A stretch of DNA of 6,452 nucleotides, from the NCBI GenBank assembly GCA_035285585.1, contig JAYKGU010000003.1:1-6452 (forward strand), given 5' to 3'. Below, piece by piece: positions 1-4,652 of the stretch. Every line of letters begins with the position of its first letter. Within the stretch, counting starts at the first letter, position 1. The position numbers and the translations under genes were made by a program. This DNA is from JAYKGU01 sp035285585 (GTDB lineage: Bacteria > Cyanobacteriota > Cyanobacteriia > CAKZMO01). The notes below the pieces were generated by a model. That model had not been told where the DNA came from and ran no database searches. It worked only from the letters and a program-made list of their open reading frames with translations.

Positions 1-1
1 T

Positions 2-115
2 GACATTCGCACGGTGCAGAAGCTATTGGGCCACAAAGATATCAAAACGACTATGATTTACACCCATGTTCTAAACCGAGGTGGGCGGGGCGTGCGGAGT
101 CCGCTGGATGGATAG
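2..115 (+). CDS. Tyrosine recombinase, IntI/XerC-like, C-terminal end only
   Basis: Only the last 37 codons and the TAG stop are inside the window; the rest lies to the left. The visible peptide begins DIRTVQKLLGHKD, passes through TTMIYTHVL and ends GVRSPLDG. LLGH holds the conserved box II His/Trp-position residue, and the Tyr of MIYTH (codon at 59-61) is the expected nucleophile that forms the 3'-phosphotyrosine link during site-specific recombination. The combination TTMIYTHVLxxGGxGVRSPLD closely matches the tail of integron integrases (IntI) and of related solitary cyanobacterial or proteobacterial integrases. The IntI assignment is from memory of the family and rests on a short tail; XerC/D-like phage integrases are the alternative. 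The reading frame is intact to the stop, so the visible part is not decayed. No attC-like cassette site was found downstream. Confidence 0.8.
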   Translation, partial: DIRTVQKLLGHKDIKTTMIYTHVLNRGGRGVRSPLDG

Positions 116-123
116 GGCGATCG

Positions 124-142
124 CCCCGCCCCTCCCCTCCCC
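124..142 (-). other. G-quadruplex motif, four G4 runs with 1-nt loops
   Basis: The minus strand reads GGGGAGGGGAGGGGCGGGG: four runs of exactly four G separated by single bases A, A, C. This is the most stable class of predicted intramolecular parallel quadruplex; the plus strand could form an i-motif. It starts 9 bp after the recombinase stop, abuts a HIP1 palindrome (116-125), and continues into a homopyrimidine stretch on the plus strand to 154. A role in stopping transcription or replication at the recombinase end is inference. Confidence 0.75.
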
Positions 143-185
143 TCTCCTCTCTTCACCGCAACGCCACTCATTGATTCAGCAGTCC

Positions 186-458
186 AGCATTAAGCGGAAG
201 CGGCTCAGGATTAAGCATTAGCGATTCTAGAAGAAGCGGAAGCCGCTCGGCATTAAGCAAAAGTTGCTCGGCATTAAGCAAGAGTCGTTTGGCATTAAGC
301 GGGAGTCGTTTGGCATTAAGCGGGAGTCGCTCGGCATTAAGCGAAAGTCGCTTGGCATTAAGCAAGAACTGCTCGGCATTAAGCGGGAGCCGTTCGGCAT
401 TAAACAAAAGTCGCTCGGTATTAAGCAAGAGTCGCTTGGCATTAAGCGGGAGTGACTT
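186..458. repeat. Tandem array of thirteen 21-bp units
   Basis: Thirteen head-to-tail units with no indel (13 x 21 = 273 bp). Units 4-13 (249-458) are well conserved: GGCATTAAGC, then RRR, AR, YYG, YTY. Units 1-3 (186-248) are degenerate. Among units 4-13 nearly every substitution is a transition; the clear exception is one base in unit 13. Each unit can form a small hairpin, AGCN/N'GCT with a 5-nt loop. Units 4 and 9 keep pairing by a double change (A with T instead of G with C). Because 21 is a multiple of 3 and only one frame per strand contains TAA, four frames stay open as heptapeptide repeats (for example LNAERLP on minus, GIKRESF on plus). I read these as artefacts. Neither strand has a convincing ribosome binding site. 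Confidence 0.95.
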
Positions 459-481
459 GGCTGAAGTTTGAGGGGCAAAGG

Positions 482-520
482 GCGTTCGCGCAGCGACTCC
501 TTTGGAGTATCGCGCAACCG
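482..520. repeat. Dispersed palindromic cyanobacterial-type repeat
   Basis: The sequence GCGTTCGCGCAGCGACTCC, then TTT, then GGAGTATCGCGC forms a hairpin: ACTCC/GGAGT with a TTT loop, extended after small bulges by GCG/CGC. It resembles the GCGTTCGCGTAGCGTCTC-type interspersed palindromes common between genes in filamentous cyanobacteria (family resemblance from memory). It lies between the 21-bp array and the 3' end of the minus-strand hypothetical gene. The adjoining 521-566 shows no gene. Confidence 0.6.
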
Positions 521-566
521 CATCTCACCCAGGCCCCCTTATTCACAAAAGTTTGGTCTTTCCCGT

Positions 567-842
567 CTAGCGGCGGCGAATCAGGTAGCTCATCGCCTCG
601 CCCTGGGGTGGGGTAATGAGGATGCCCCGTTTAGGGACGGTGACCAGGCGACTCCAGCAACCGGGTTCCTCGTAGTTGAGTACATATAAGAGATGAATCG
701 TTCGATGCACGATCGCCGGAGGGCCGAGCAGGATATGGCGCAGCACTTCGTCGCCGGGTTCCGAGCGGGGGGTGGGCAGCAATACGGGACTGTCCGCCTG
801 GGGGGTGCCGCCAGACGCCAGGAAGTATGGGATGTAGACCAC
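567..842 (-). CDS. Small hypothetical protein, 91 aa, GTG start
   Basis: I do not recognise a named family. The start is GTG at 842-840, chosen because a strong Shine-Dalgarno GGAGGA (856-851) sits 8 nt upstream. The longer open frame upstream has no comparable signal. The protein is soluble, with no signal peptide or membrane segment. Residues 1-30 are Pro/Ser rich. Residues 31-57 (DEVLRHILLG, then PPAIVHRTIHLLYVLNY) look like two helices. The tail has ILITPPQGEAMSYLIRRR, where the Gly-Glu-x-Met-Ser stretch near a basic C-terminus resembles short conserved hypothetical proteins of cyanobacteria, though I cannot name a family for it. The Pro/Leu/Arg-rich content is ordinary for this GC-rich DNA. 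The gene has a long structured leader (843-1034) and a candidate promoter of its own (1070-1098). It lies 332 bp after the endonuclease III gene on the same strand, so it is probably not a tight operon partner. Confidence 0.7.
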   Translation of the reverse strand: MVYIPYFLASGGTPQADSPVLLPTPRSEPGDEVLRHILLGPPAIVHRTIHLLYVLNYEEPGCWSRLVTVPKRGILITPPQGEAMSYLIRRR

Positions 843-885
843 TTTGGGAGTCCTCCAATGTATTGAGTGGATAGGGACTCCCAAA
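843..885 (-). promoter_or_regulatory. 11-bp hairpin abutting the GTG start and covering the SD
   Basis: In minus-strand RNA, UUUGGGAGUCC (885-875) pairs perfectly over 11 bp with GGACUCCCAAA (853-843), with a 21-nt loop. The 3' arm ends at the base before the GTG start codon (842). The Shine-Dalgarno GGAGGA (856-851) lies half in the loop and half in the stem. This is the usual geometry of a translation-blocking hairpin. The 5' arm overlaps a segment that can pair elsewhere (see 880-1034). Regulation is inferred; the inverted repeat itself is directly visible. Confidence 0.5.
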
Positions 886-1034
886 AATCTAGCCGCCCCA
901 CACTCAGCAGTGCGAAGCGGCCTTGGGCCATAATGAACCCTAGCCTTCGCGACAGCCTGTGTCTGTTGCGTGGGGTTAGCTGCCGGTCGTTGCTGCGAAC
1001 AACTTCCGGTAGCGCCACCGGCTAAATTTTTGGG
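880..1034 (-). other. Candidate structured leader RNA or MITE-like element
   Basis: A 16-bp terminal inverted repeat bounds the element: CCCAAAAATCTAGCCG (880-895) and CGGCTAAATTTTTGGG (1019-1034), 15 of 16 matching. In minus-strand RNA the odd pair is G-U, so the closing helix is continuous. Inside lie hairpins 948-955/963-970 (8 bp), 979-986/1006-1013 (8 bp) extended by 989-992/1000-1003, a 5-bp pair 936-940/973-977, and a small stem 901-904/909-912. The right terminal arm competes with the start-codon hairpin (843-885) for 880-885. As a minus-strand leader this gives a riboswitch-like architecture. However, the two 8-bp hairpins each contain one pair that is G-U on the plus strand and A-C on the minus strand, so a plus-strand RNA ending at TTTTT (1027-1031) or a DNA element is possible. 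I matched it to no known riboswitch. No target-site duplication is evident. Confidence 0.4.
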
Positions 1035-1069
1035 GAGACCAAGCTGCACGCACACAGCTATAGCCCGAT

Positions 1070-1098
1070 AGCGTACCGGATGGCGGACAAGGGGTCAA
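1070..1098 (-). promoter_or_regulatory. Candidate sigma70-type promoter for the 91-aa gene
   Basis: The minus strand has TTGACC (1098-1093), 17 bp, then TACGCT (1075-1070). The -35 matches TTGACA at 5 of 6 positions. The -10 matches TATAAT at 3 of 6 but keeps the important TAnnnT pattern. Transcription would start near 1062, placing the structured 880-1034 region and the start-codon hairpin in a 5' leader of about 220 nt. The weak -10 makes this a suggestion only. Confidence 0.35.
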
Positions 1099-1142
1099 GT
1101 AGCGATCAATACGTTTTAGATTTTTATCCCAATCCGCCATCC
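1078..1142. repeat. 10-bp perfect inverted repeat with 45-bp spacer
   Basis: GGATGGCGGA (1078-1087) and TCCGCCATCC (1133-1142) are perfect reverse complements. The pair lies 33 bp beyond the endonuclease III stop codon on the minus strand and overlaps the spacer of the candidate promoter. Neither arm is followed by a T run, so it is not a typical intrinsic terminator. A second small stem, GCTAT/ATAGC, lies at 1057-1061/1068-1072. Confidence 0.6.
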
Positions 1143-1174
1143 TCTCAGGTTGTGCCCTGGGACGTTGGGTGACC

Positions 1175-1861
1175 CTATCGATGGCGATCGACCCCAATCT
1201 GGGGACACATTTCCCCCACCGGGCAGGTGGAGCATTGGGGTAGCGTTCCTATGCAGATCTGCTTGCCGAAGGGCATCAAATACTCGTTTACCTGAATCCA
1301 CTGGTCTTTGGGAACGTGGGCGGTAAGCGCCTGGGCGGTTTTTTCGGGAGTTTTGGTGTGCACCAGGCCCCAGCGGTTTACCACCCGATGCACATGGGTA
1401 TCTACGCTGATGTGGGGCTGGCGGCAGGCAATCCCCAAAGCCAGATGGGCACACTTGGGGCCAACGCCTTTGAACGACAGCAGCACCTCCAGTTCAGCCG
1501 GAAGTTCGCCACCGTAATCGGCCATGATTTGCTGGGCGATCGCCCAAATTTGCTCGGCCTTGCGGTCGGCATAGGTACTCTCCCCAATCAACGTCTGGAT
1601 AGTGGCGGGGGAGAGCTGGGCCATGGCGGCTGGGGTGCGGGCACGTTCAAACAGCTGCCGCGAAACGGGCAAACTTACCTCGTCATAGGTGCGAATGGAA
1701 ATCATGCAGGACACCAACTGTTCAAACAAGGACGTATAGCCTTCGTCCGCCAGAGCAAACATGGCAGCTTTGGGGTAGGACTGTACGGCAACCTTGATCC
1801 GGGCCAGGGCGGCGGTGATTTCAGAGGGATGGTGGATAGACAAAGGCTGTACTCTTTGCAA
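1175..1861 (-). CDS. nth: Endonuclease III family DNA glycosylase/AP lyase (HhH-GPD, 4Fe-4S)
   Basis: Base-excision repair enzyme of the HhH-GPD superfamily, expected to remove oxidised pyrimidines and cut the abasic site by beta-elimination. Of 228 residues, a helix-hairpin-helix lies at about 126-142 (LLSFKGVGPKCAHLAL) with the Schiff-base lysine K136. ISVDTHVHRVVNR carries the catalytic aspartate D154. A complete iron-sulphur loop C203-x6-C210-x2-C213-x5-C219 closes the protein. All key residues are present, so it should be active. The odd point is the first motif, ISIRTYDEV (54-62), where E. coli Nth has LSAQATD; the RTxDE form occurs in archaeal and some bacterial Nth relatives, so this may be a paralogue rather than the canonical Nth. 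The start is uncertain: TTG at 1861 has no SD, whereas TTG at codon 7 (1843) follows AAAGAG by 7 nt. No ATG is available upstream. Confidence 0.9.
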   Translation of the reverse strand: MQRVQPLSIHHPSEITAALARIKVAVQSYPKAAMFALADEGYTSLFEQLVSCMISIRTYDEVSLPVSRQLFERARTPAAMAQLSPATIQTLIGESTYADRKAEQIWAIAQQIMADYGGELPAELEVLLSFKGVGPKCAHLALGIACRQPHISVDTHVHRVVNRWGLVHTKTPEKTAQALTAHVPKDQWIQVNEYLMPFGKQICIGTLPQCSTCPVGEMCPQIGVDRHR

Positions 1862-1865
1862 AAAA

Positions 1866-1937
1866 TTAGTTTTGAAGTTTAAGGTTTGAGTTAGTTTTGA
1901 AGTTTGAGGTTTGCGTTAGTTTTGAGGTTTGGGTGAG
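1866..1937. repeat. Degenerate 25-bp tandem repeat, about three units
   Basis: Units start at 1866, 1891 and 1916, each opening TTAGTTTTGA; the first two match at 23 of 25 bases and the third is shortened to 22. Internally they break into AGTTTTG/AAGTTTG/AGGTTTG steps of about 7 bp, like the short tandemly repeated repetitive (STRR) heptamers of filamentous cyanobacteria. The block touches the 5' end of the minus-strand endonuclease III gene, so it would be its untranslated leader or would displace its promoter. Confidence 0.8.
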
Positions 1938-2234
1938 TTTCAGAGGCTGAGGCTGGGGTCTGACAAAAGATAGATTCCAGCCCCAGACCCTCTCCGTAGA
2001 ATGGGATGTAACAAAAATTGAAGAACTCGTAAAAATTTGGAAGCTTTTCGGCAAATTCTCTGGCTTTTCTCAAACAACTTCGCGTTTCTTCATGTTATCG
2101 TATCGAAAGGTCAATTTCGGTCTAAGTATATTTGCGATCGCCGAGTGGCCACAGCAAGCGCAAGACGTGATTGCAGCGTCATTGCACCCCGTCTAAACCC
2201 ATTACTCTCCACCTTGTTCTGTTGAGGCAAAGAT
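1938..2234. other. Divergent intergenic region
   Basis: This is the space between the divergently transcribed endonuclease III and SemiSWEET genes. It holds an imperfect palindromic area with GGGTCTG (1956-1962) and CAGACCC (1984-1990), an AT-rich stretch to about 2100, a TATATT (2127-2132) that could be a -10 for the SemiSWEET gene but lacks a good -35, and a HIP1 octamer immediately after it (2134-2141). The short frames that are open here have no coding character and I see no RNA gene. Confidence 0.5.
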
Positions 2235-2510
2235 ATGAACTTAGTGACGACCTTGGGATTAGTTGCAGGCTCCCTAACGACGATCGCCTACCTGCCCCAA
2301 CTCCTGAAGACCTGGCGCTCCAAGTCAGCCGAAGACATTTCCTGGTCTATGCTGATTACGCTGTGCCTGGGTATTGTGCTCTGGCTGGTCTACGGATCCT
2401 ACGTCCATGACCTCCCTGTCATCCTGGCCAACGTTGTGACGCTGATGCTCACGTCGTTTATTCTCGTCCTCAAAATTCGCTACCGCCGCTGCCGCCAATA
2501 CATCGATTAG
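2235..2510 (+). CDS. SemiSWEET sugar transporter (PQ-loop/MtN3 family)
   Basis: A 91-residue inner-membrane protein. SemiSWEETs are single triple-helix bundles that dimerise to form a pore for facilitated sugar diffusion. Three membrane segments are visible: about 3-20, 37-55 and 61-80. The PQ motif P21-Q22 follows TTIAYL and leads into LLKTWRSKSAEDIS, the typical basic loop after helix 1. W50 and N66 have the 16-residue spacing of the substrate-pocket Trp and Asn known from Leptospira SemiSWEET (W48, N64). The basic tail KIRYRRCRQ should be cytoplasmic. The length is normal for the family. The ATG is supported by GAGG at 2224-2227, 7 nt upstream. The gene is alone, with a 115-bp gap to dprA on the same strand, so co-transcription is possible but not shown. 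The substrate (sucrose, glucose or other) cannot be told from sequence. Confidence 0.93.
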   Translation: MNLVTTLGLVAGSLTTIAYLPQLLKTWRSKSAEDISWSMLITLCLGIVLWLVYGSYVHDLPVILANVVTLMLTSFILVLKIRYRRCRQYID

Positions 2511-2625
2511 CCAAAGAGAGCCGTAGGGTGAGACTGCCCCCCTACAACCCTCATGAACGAGTTAGCTCAATCCGCATGGCCTCCCTGGGCATACTGAAGC
2601 CAGCACAGGGGAGGCATTGGTTTGA

Positions 2626-3795
2626 ATGCAGGAACGAGCTTACTGGGTGGCATGGAGTCAGGTGCCGGGAATTGGGGCAACGCTGCTGCTGCGGCTGCAT
2701 CATTGTTTTGGCAGTCTGGCGGCGGCATGGGAAGCAGATCAGCGAGATCTCCAGCAGGTCGATGGTATCAGTGCCCAGGGGGCCGAAGCGCTGGTGGCCG
2801 CGCGATCGCACCTCCATCCCGAAGCCATCCTGACGCAGCACGAGCGCGATAACCCCAGCTTCTGGACGCCCGCCGATCCCGATTATCCCCGGCTATTGCT
2901 GGAGATTCCCGACCCACCGCCCATCCTTTACTATCGGGGACGGGTGGAGCGGGCGGAGAATCGGGGAGAGGTACCGGCGATCGCCATTGTGGGCACCCGT
3001 GAACCGTCGGCCTACGGTGAGCGCTGGACTGAACGGCTTGCCCGTGCCCTGGCCAATGCTGGGTTTGTGGTAGTTTCGGGACTGGCAGACGGTATTGATG
3101 CGATCGCCCATCAAGCCTGTCTATGGGCCGGTGGACGCACCATTGCGGTCATGGGCACCGGGGTAAACATTGCCTACCCCTCCTCAAATCGACGCTTGGC
3201 CAGCCGCATCGCCCAGGATGGTCTGATTCTCAGCGAGTTTCCAGCGGGCACCAAGCCCGATCGCATGAACTTTCCCCGTCGCAACCGCATCATTGCCGGA
3301 TTGACCCGCGCCACCCTGGTGCTGGAAGCGCCCCTCAAGTCGGGCGCTTTAATCACGGCCCGCGTGGCCAATGAGTATGGCCGGGATGTCTACGCCCTGC
3401 CTGCCTCCCTGGACAATGAGCGTGGGGAAGGCTGCCTGCACCTGATCAATAGCGGTGCCCAGATCATTCTGGGCGAATCCCAACTGCTGGAAATGTTGGG
3501 GGCCATTCCCGACCTGCCATTCTCCCCGCCCAGCGGGCAGTCAGAACCAAAGTCCCGCAAAGGCCACGACCCAGCCCCCTTGCCCCAACAGACAGTGTTG
3601 CCCCTGCTGCCTGACCCATCCCTTGATCCAGAGCTGGCGGCAATTTTGCTGGCCATCCCAGCCAATCCTGTTGCCTTAGACGCGATTGTGGCCCAAACCC
3701 AGCTCCCCACGGGTGCCGTGCTCAGTGGATTGGTACAGCTCGAACTGCTGGGTCGGGTTTCCCAACTTCCTGGCATGATGTATCAGCGCAGCTAA
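2626..3795 (+). CDS. dprA: DNA-processing protein DprA
   Basis: DprA binds incoming single-stranded DNA in the cytosol during natural transformation and loads RecA. In 389 aa, the N-terminal helical/HhH-like region (1-65: VPGIGATLLLRL, then VDGISAQGAEAL) precedes the extended Rossmann fold (about 85-293). The fold's hallmarks are YPRLL (87-91), AIVGTREPSAYG (120-131), VVVSGLADGIDAIAH (148-162), VMGTGVNIAYP (175-185), FPRRNRIIAGL (216-226) and SGALITA (239-245). A Pro-rich linker (about 295-325) leads to a C-terminal winged-helix domain (330-389), the usual three-part form. The ATG is fixed by an in-frame stop directly before it; GGGGAGG (2608-2614) lies a rather long 11 nt upstream. Nothing is missing. 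Other competence genes are not in the window. Natural transformation is documented in several cyanobacteria, so the gene suggests but does not prove competence here. Confidence 0.97.
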   Translation: MQERAYWVAWSQVPGIGATLLLRLHHCFGSLAAAWEADQRDLQQVDGISAQGAEALVAARSHLHPEAILTQHERDNPSFWTPADPDYPRLLLEIPDPPPILYYRGRVERAENRGEVPAIAIVGTREPSAYGERWTERLARALANAGFVVVSGLADGIDAIAHQACLWAGGRTIAVMGTGVNIAYPSSNRRLASRIAQDGLILSEFPAGTKPDRMNFPRRNRIIAGLTRATLVLEAPLKSGALITARVANEYGRDVYALPASLDNERGEGCLHLINSGAQIILGESQLLEMLGAIPDLPFSPPSGQSEPKSRKGHDPAPLPQQTVLPLLPDPSLDPELAAILLAIPANPVALDAIVAQTQLPTGAVLSGLVQLELLGRVSQLPGMMYQRS

Positions 3796-3864
3796 GCAGA
3801 ACCACCTCCCAACCCAGACGAGGTTTAGAATCAGCAATAAGTAGAACTGCATTGAAAAACGAAG

Positions 3865-3915
3865 GTTAGAAAACCGGGGGAGCGCCCCACCGGGGATCTC
3901 CCCCAGTTTTCTAAC
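3865..3915 (+). terminator. Long hairpin after dprA, probable (bidirectional) terminator
   Basis: GTTAGAAAAC (3865-3874) pairs with GTTTTCTAAC (3906-3915). GGGGGAG (3876-3882) pairs with CTCCCCC (3898-3904), and CCCC (3885-3888) with GGGG (3892-3895) around a 3-nt loop. Only a C/A mismatch and a 2 x 2 internal loop interrupt 21 pairs. The GC core is flanked by AAAAC before and GTTTTC after, the layout of a terminator working on both strands. It lies 70 bp after the dprA stop and directly before the ATG at 3916, which argues against that ATG as the start of the next gene. Confidence 0.65.
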
Positions 3916-3981
3916 ATGAATTTAATTGTGCTGACCTACTCAGGTTCATCAACAGCCGTATCAAAATTCCGGTGCCCCCTT

Positions 3982-4647
3982 ATGACCCGCCTATCTCCCC
4001 TTGATCAGCGCCTCTACCAGGACAATGTCCTCGATCGCCTGTTTATCTGGCTGTTTTCCCGCCAGATGGCGAAGGTGTTGGGGTACCGCACCACCCTCAA
4101 GGGATATGACGGTCTGGTGGATCTGTCAAAGCGGATTATGACGAACCGCAACGCCCAGCAGCAGCAGGACGCCGTGACGGGTATTCTAAAGTCCCTGATT
4201 CCCGCCCCTGTGCTCTGGCTGATTCGCACCCTGTTCTCCCCCACCCGTCTGGTGTGCGAACTCAACGCCTGGTTTGCCGCCGCCCTGTTTCAATGGCTAG
4301 TCGGCCCCTGCAAAGTTACGACGGTAGAGGTTCCAGACCAGGACGGTACCCTGCGGCGGCAGGCCAGCGGCGTCCACATCCAGAAGTGCCGCTACCTGGA
4401 AAACAGCCGCTGTGTGGGGATGTGCGTCAACATGTGCAAGCTACCCACCCAGGAATTTTTTACCAAAGACTTTGGCATCCCCCTCACCATGACCCCCAAC
4501 TTTGAAGACTTCAGTTGCGAAATGGTGTTTGGCCAGACTCCCCCACCGCTGGATCAGGAAGCAGGTTATCATCAGCCCTGCCTGTCCACCCAATCCGCCA
4601 ATGCCCCATCGGGGCTGGGGGTCTGTCCTAAGGTGCGGGACTATTAG
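3982..4647 (+). CDS. DUF4033 protein, beta-carotene isomerase D27-like
   Basis: Resembles the C-terminal domain of plant DWARF27, an iron-dependent all-trans/9-cis carotene isomerase at the entry to strigolactone synthesis; the function in cyanobacteria is not established. With the start chosen here the protein has 221 aa. The diagnostic block is CRYLENSRCVGMCVNMCKLP (residues about 136-155), four Cys in a C-x7-C-x3-C-x3-C pattern. It is followed by TQEFF, GIPLTMTPNFEDFSCEMVFG and PPPLD, all family hallmarks. A helical part with hydrophobic stretches precedes it (LIPAPVLWLIRTLF and AWFAAALFQWLVG), which may contact membranes. An in-frame ATG at 3916 would add 22 residues with no family resemblance, and it follows the terminator hairpin with no SD, so I prefer 3982, although its SD is also poor. 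Which Cys bind metal is unknown to me. Confidence 0.88.
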   Translation: MTRLSPLDQRLYQDNVLDRLFIWLFSRQMAKVLGYRTTLKGYDGLVDLSKRIMTNRNAQQQQDAVTGILKSLIPAPVLWLIRTLFSPTRLVCELNAWFAAALFQWLVGPCKVTTVEVPDQDGTLRRQASGVHIQKCRYLENSRCVGMCVNMCKLPTQEFFTKDFGIPLTMTPNFEDFSCEMVFGQTPPPLDQEAGYHQPCLSTQSANAPSGLGVCPKVRDY

Positions 4648-4652
4648 CTTTG

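Noticed and set aside
168..428. Minus-strand open frame coding a heptapeptide repeat (LNAERLP-like)
   Set aside because: It is the 21-bp array read through; four frames are open for the same arithmetical reason, the start would be an internal TTG without an SD, and a Pro in most heptads would break a coiled coil.
186..458. CRISPR array
   Set aside because: Units are contiguous with no spacers, and no cas gene is present.
264..471. Plus-strand open frames in the same array (GIKRESF and ALSGSR repeats)
   Set aside because: Same cause as the minus-strand frame; no ribosome binding site and no non-repeat domain.
880..1034. Known structured RNAs (SRP RNA, tmRNA, RNase P, 6S, cobalamin, TPP, glutamine or fluoride riboswitch, retron msr/msd)
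   Set aside because: None of their consensus cores that I could recall is present, and no reverse transcriptase gene is nearby; a covariance-model search is still needed.
843..1055. N-terminal extension of the 91-aa hypothetical protein
   Set aside because: The frame is open but contains strong inverted repeats, has no SD at its upstream starts, and the GTG at 842 has a good one.
976..1197. Minus-strand open frame starting near the endonuclease III end
   Set aside because: No SD, overlaps the repeat gene end and structured region, and has no recognisable domain.
1316..1882. Long plus-strand frame opposite endonuclease III
   Set aside because: Shadow of the real minus-strand gene, whose catalytic and Fe-S motifs are intact.
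1866..2073. Minus-strand short frames upstream of endonuclease III
   Set aside because: Their ends run into the 25-bp repeat, and no SD or domain is visible.
3865..3915. Integron attC site
   Set aside because: Arms read GTTAG...CTAAC, the inverse of the RYYYAAC...GTTRRRY order of attC, and the hairpin lacks unpaired extrahelical bases.
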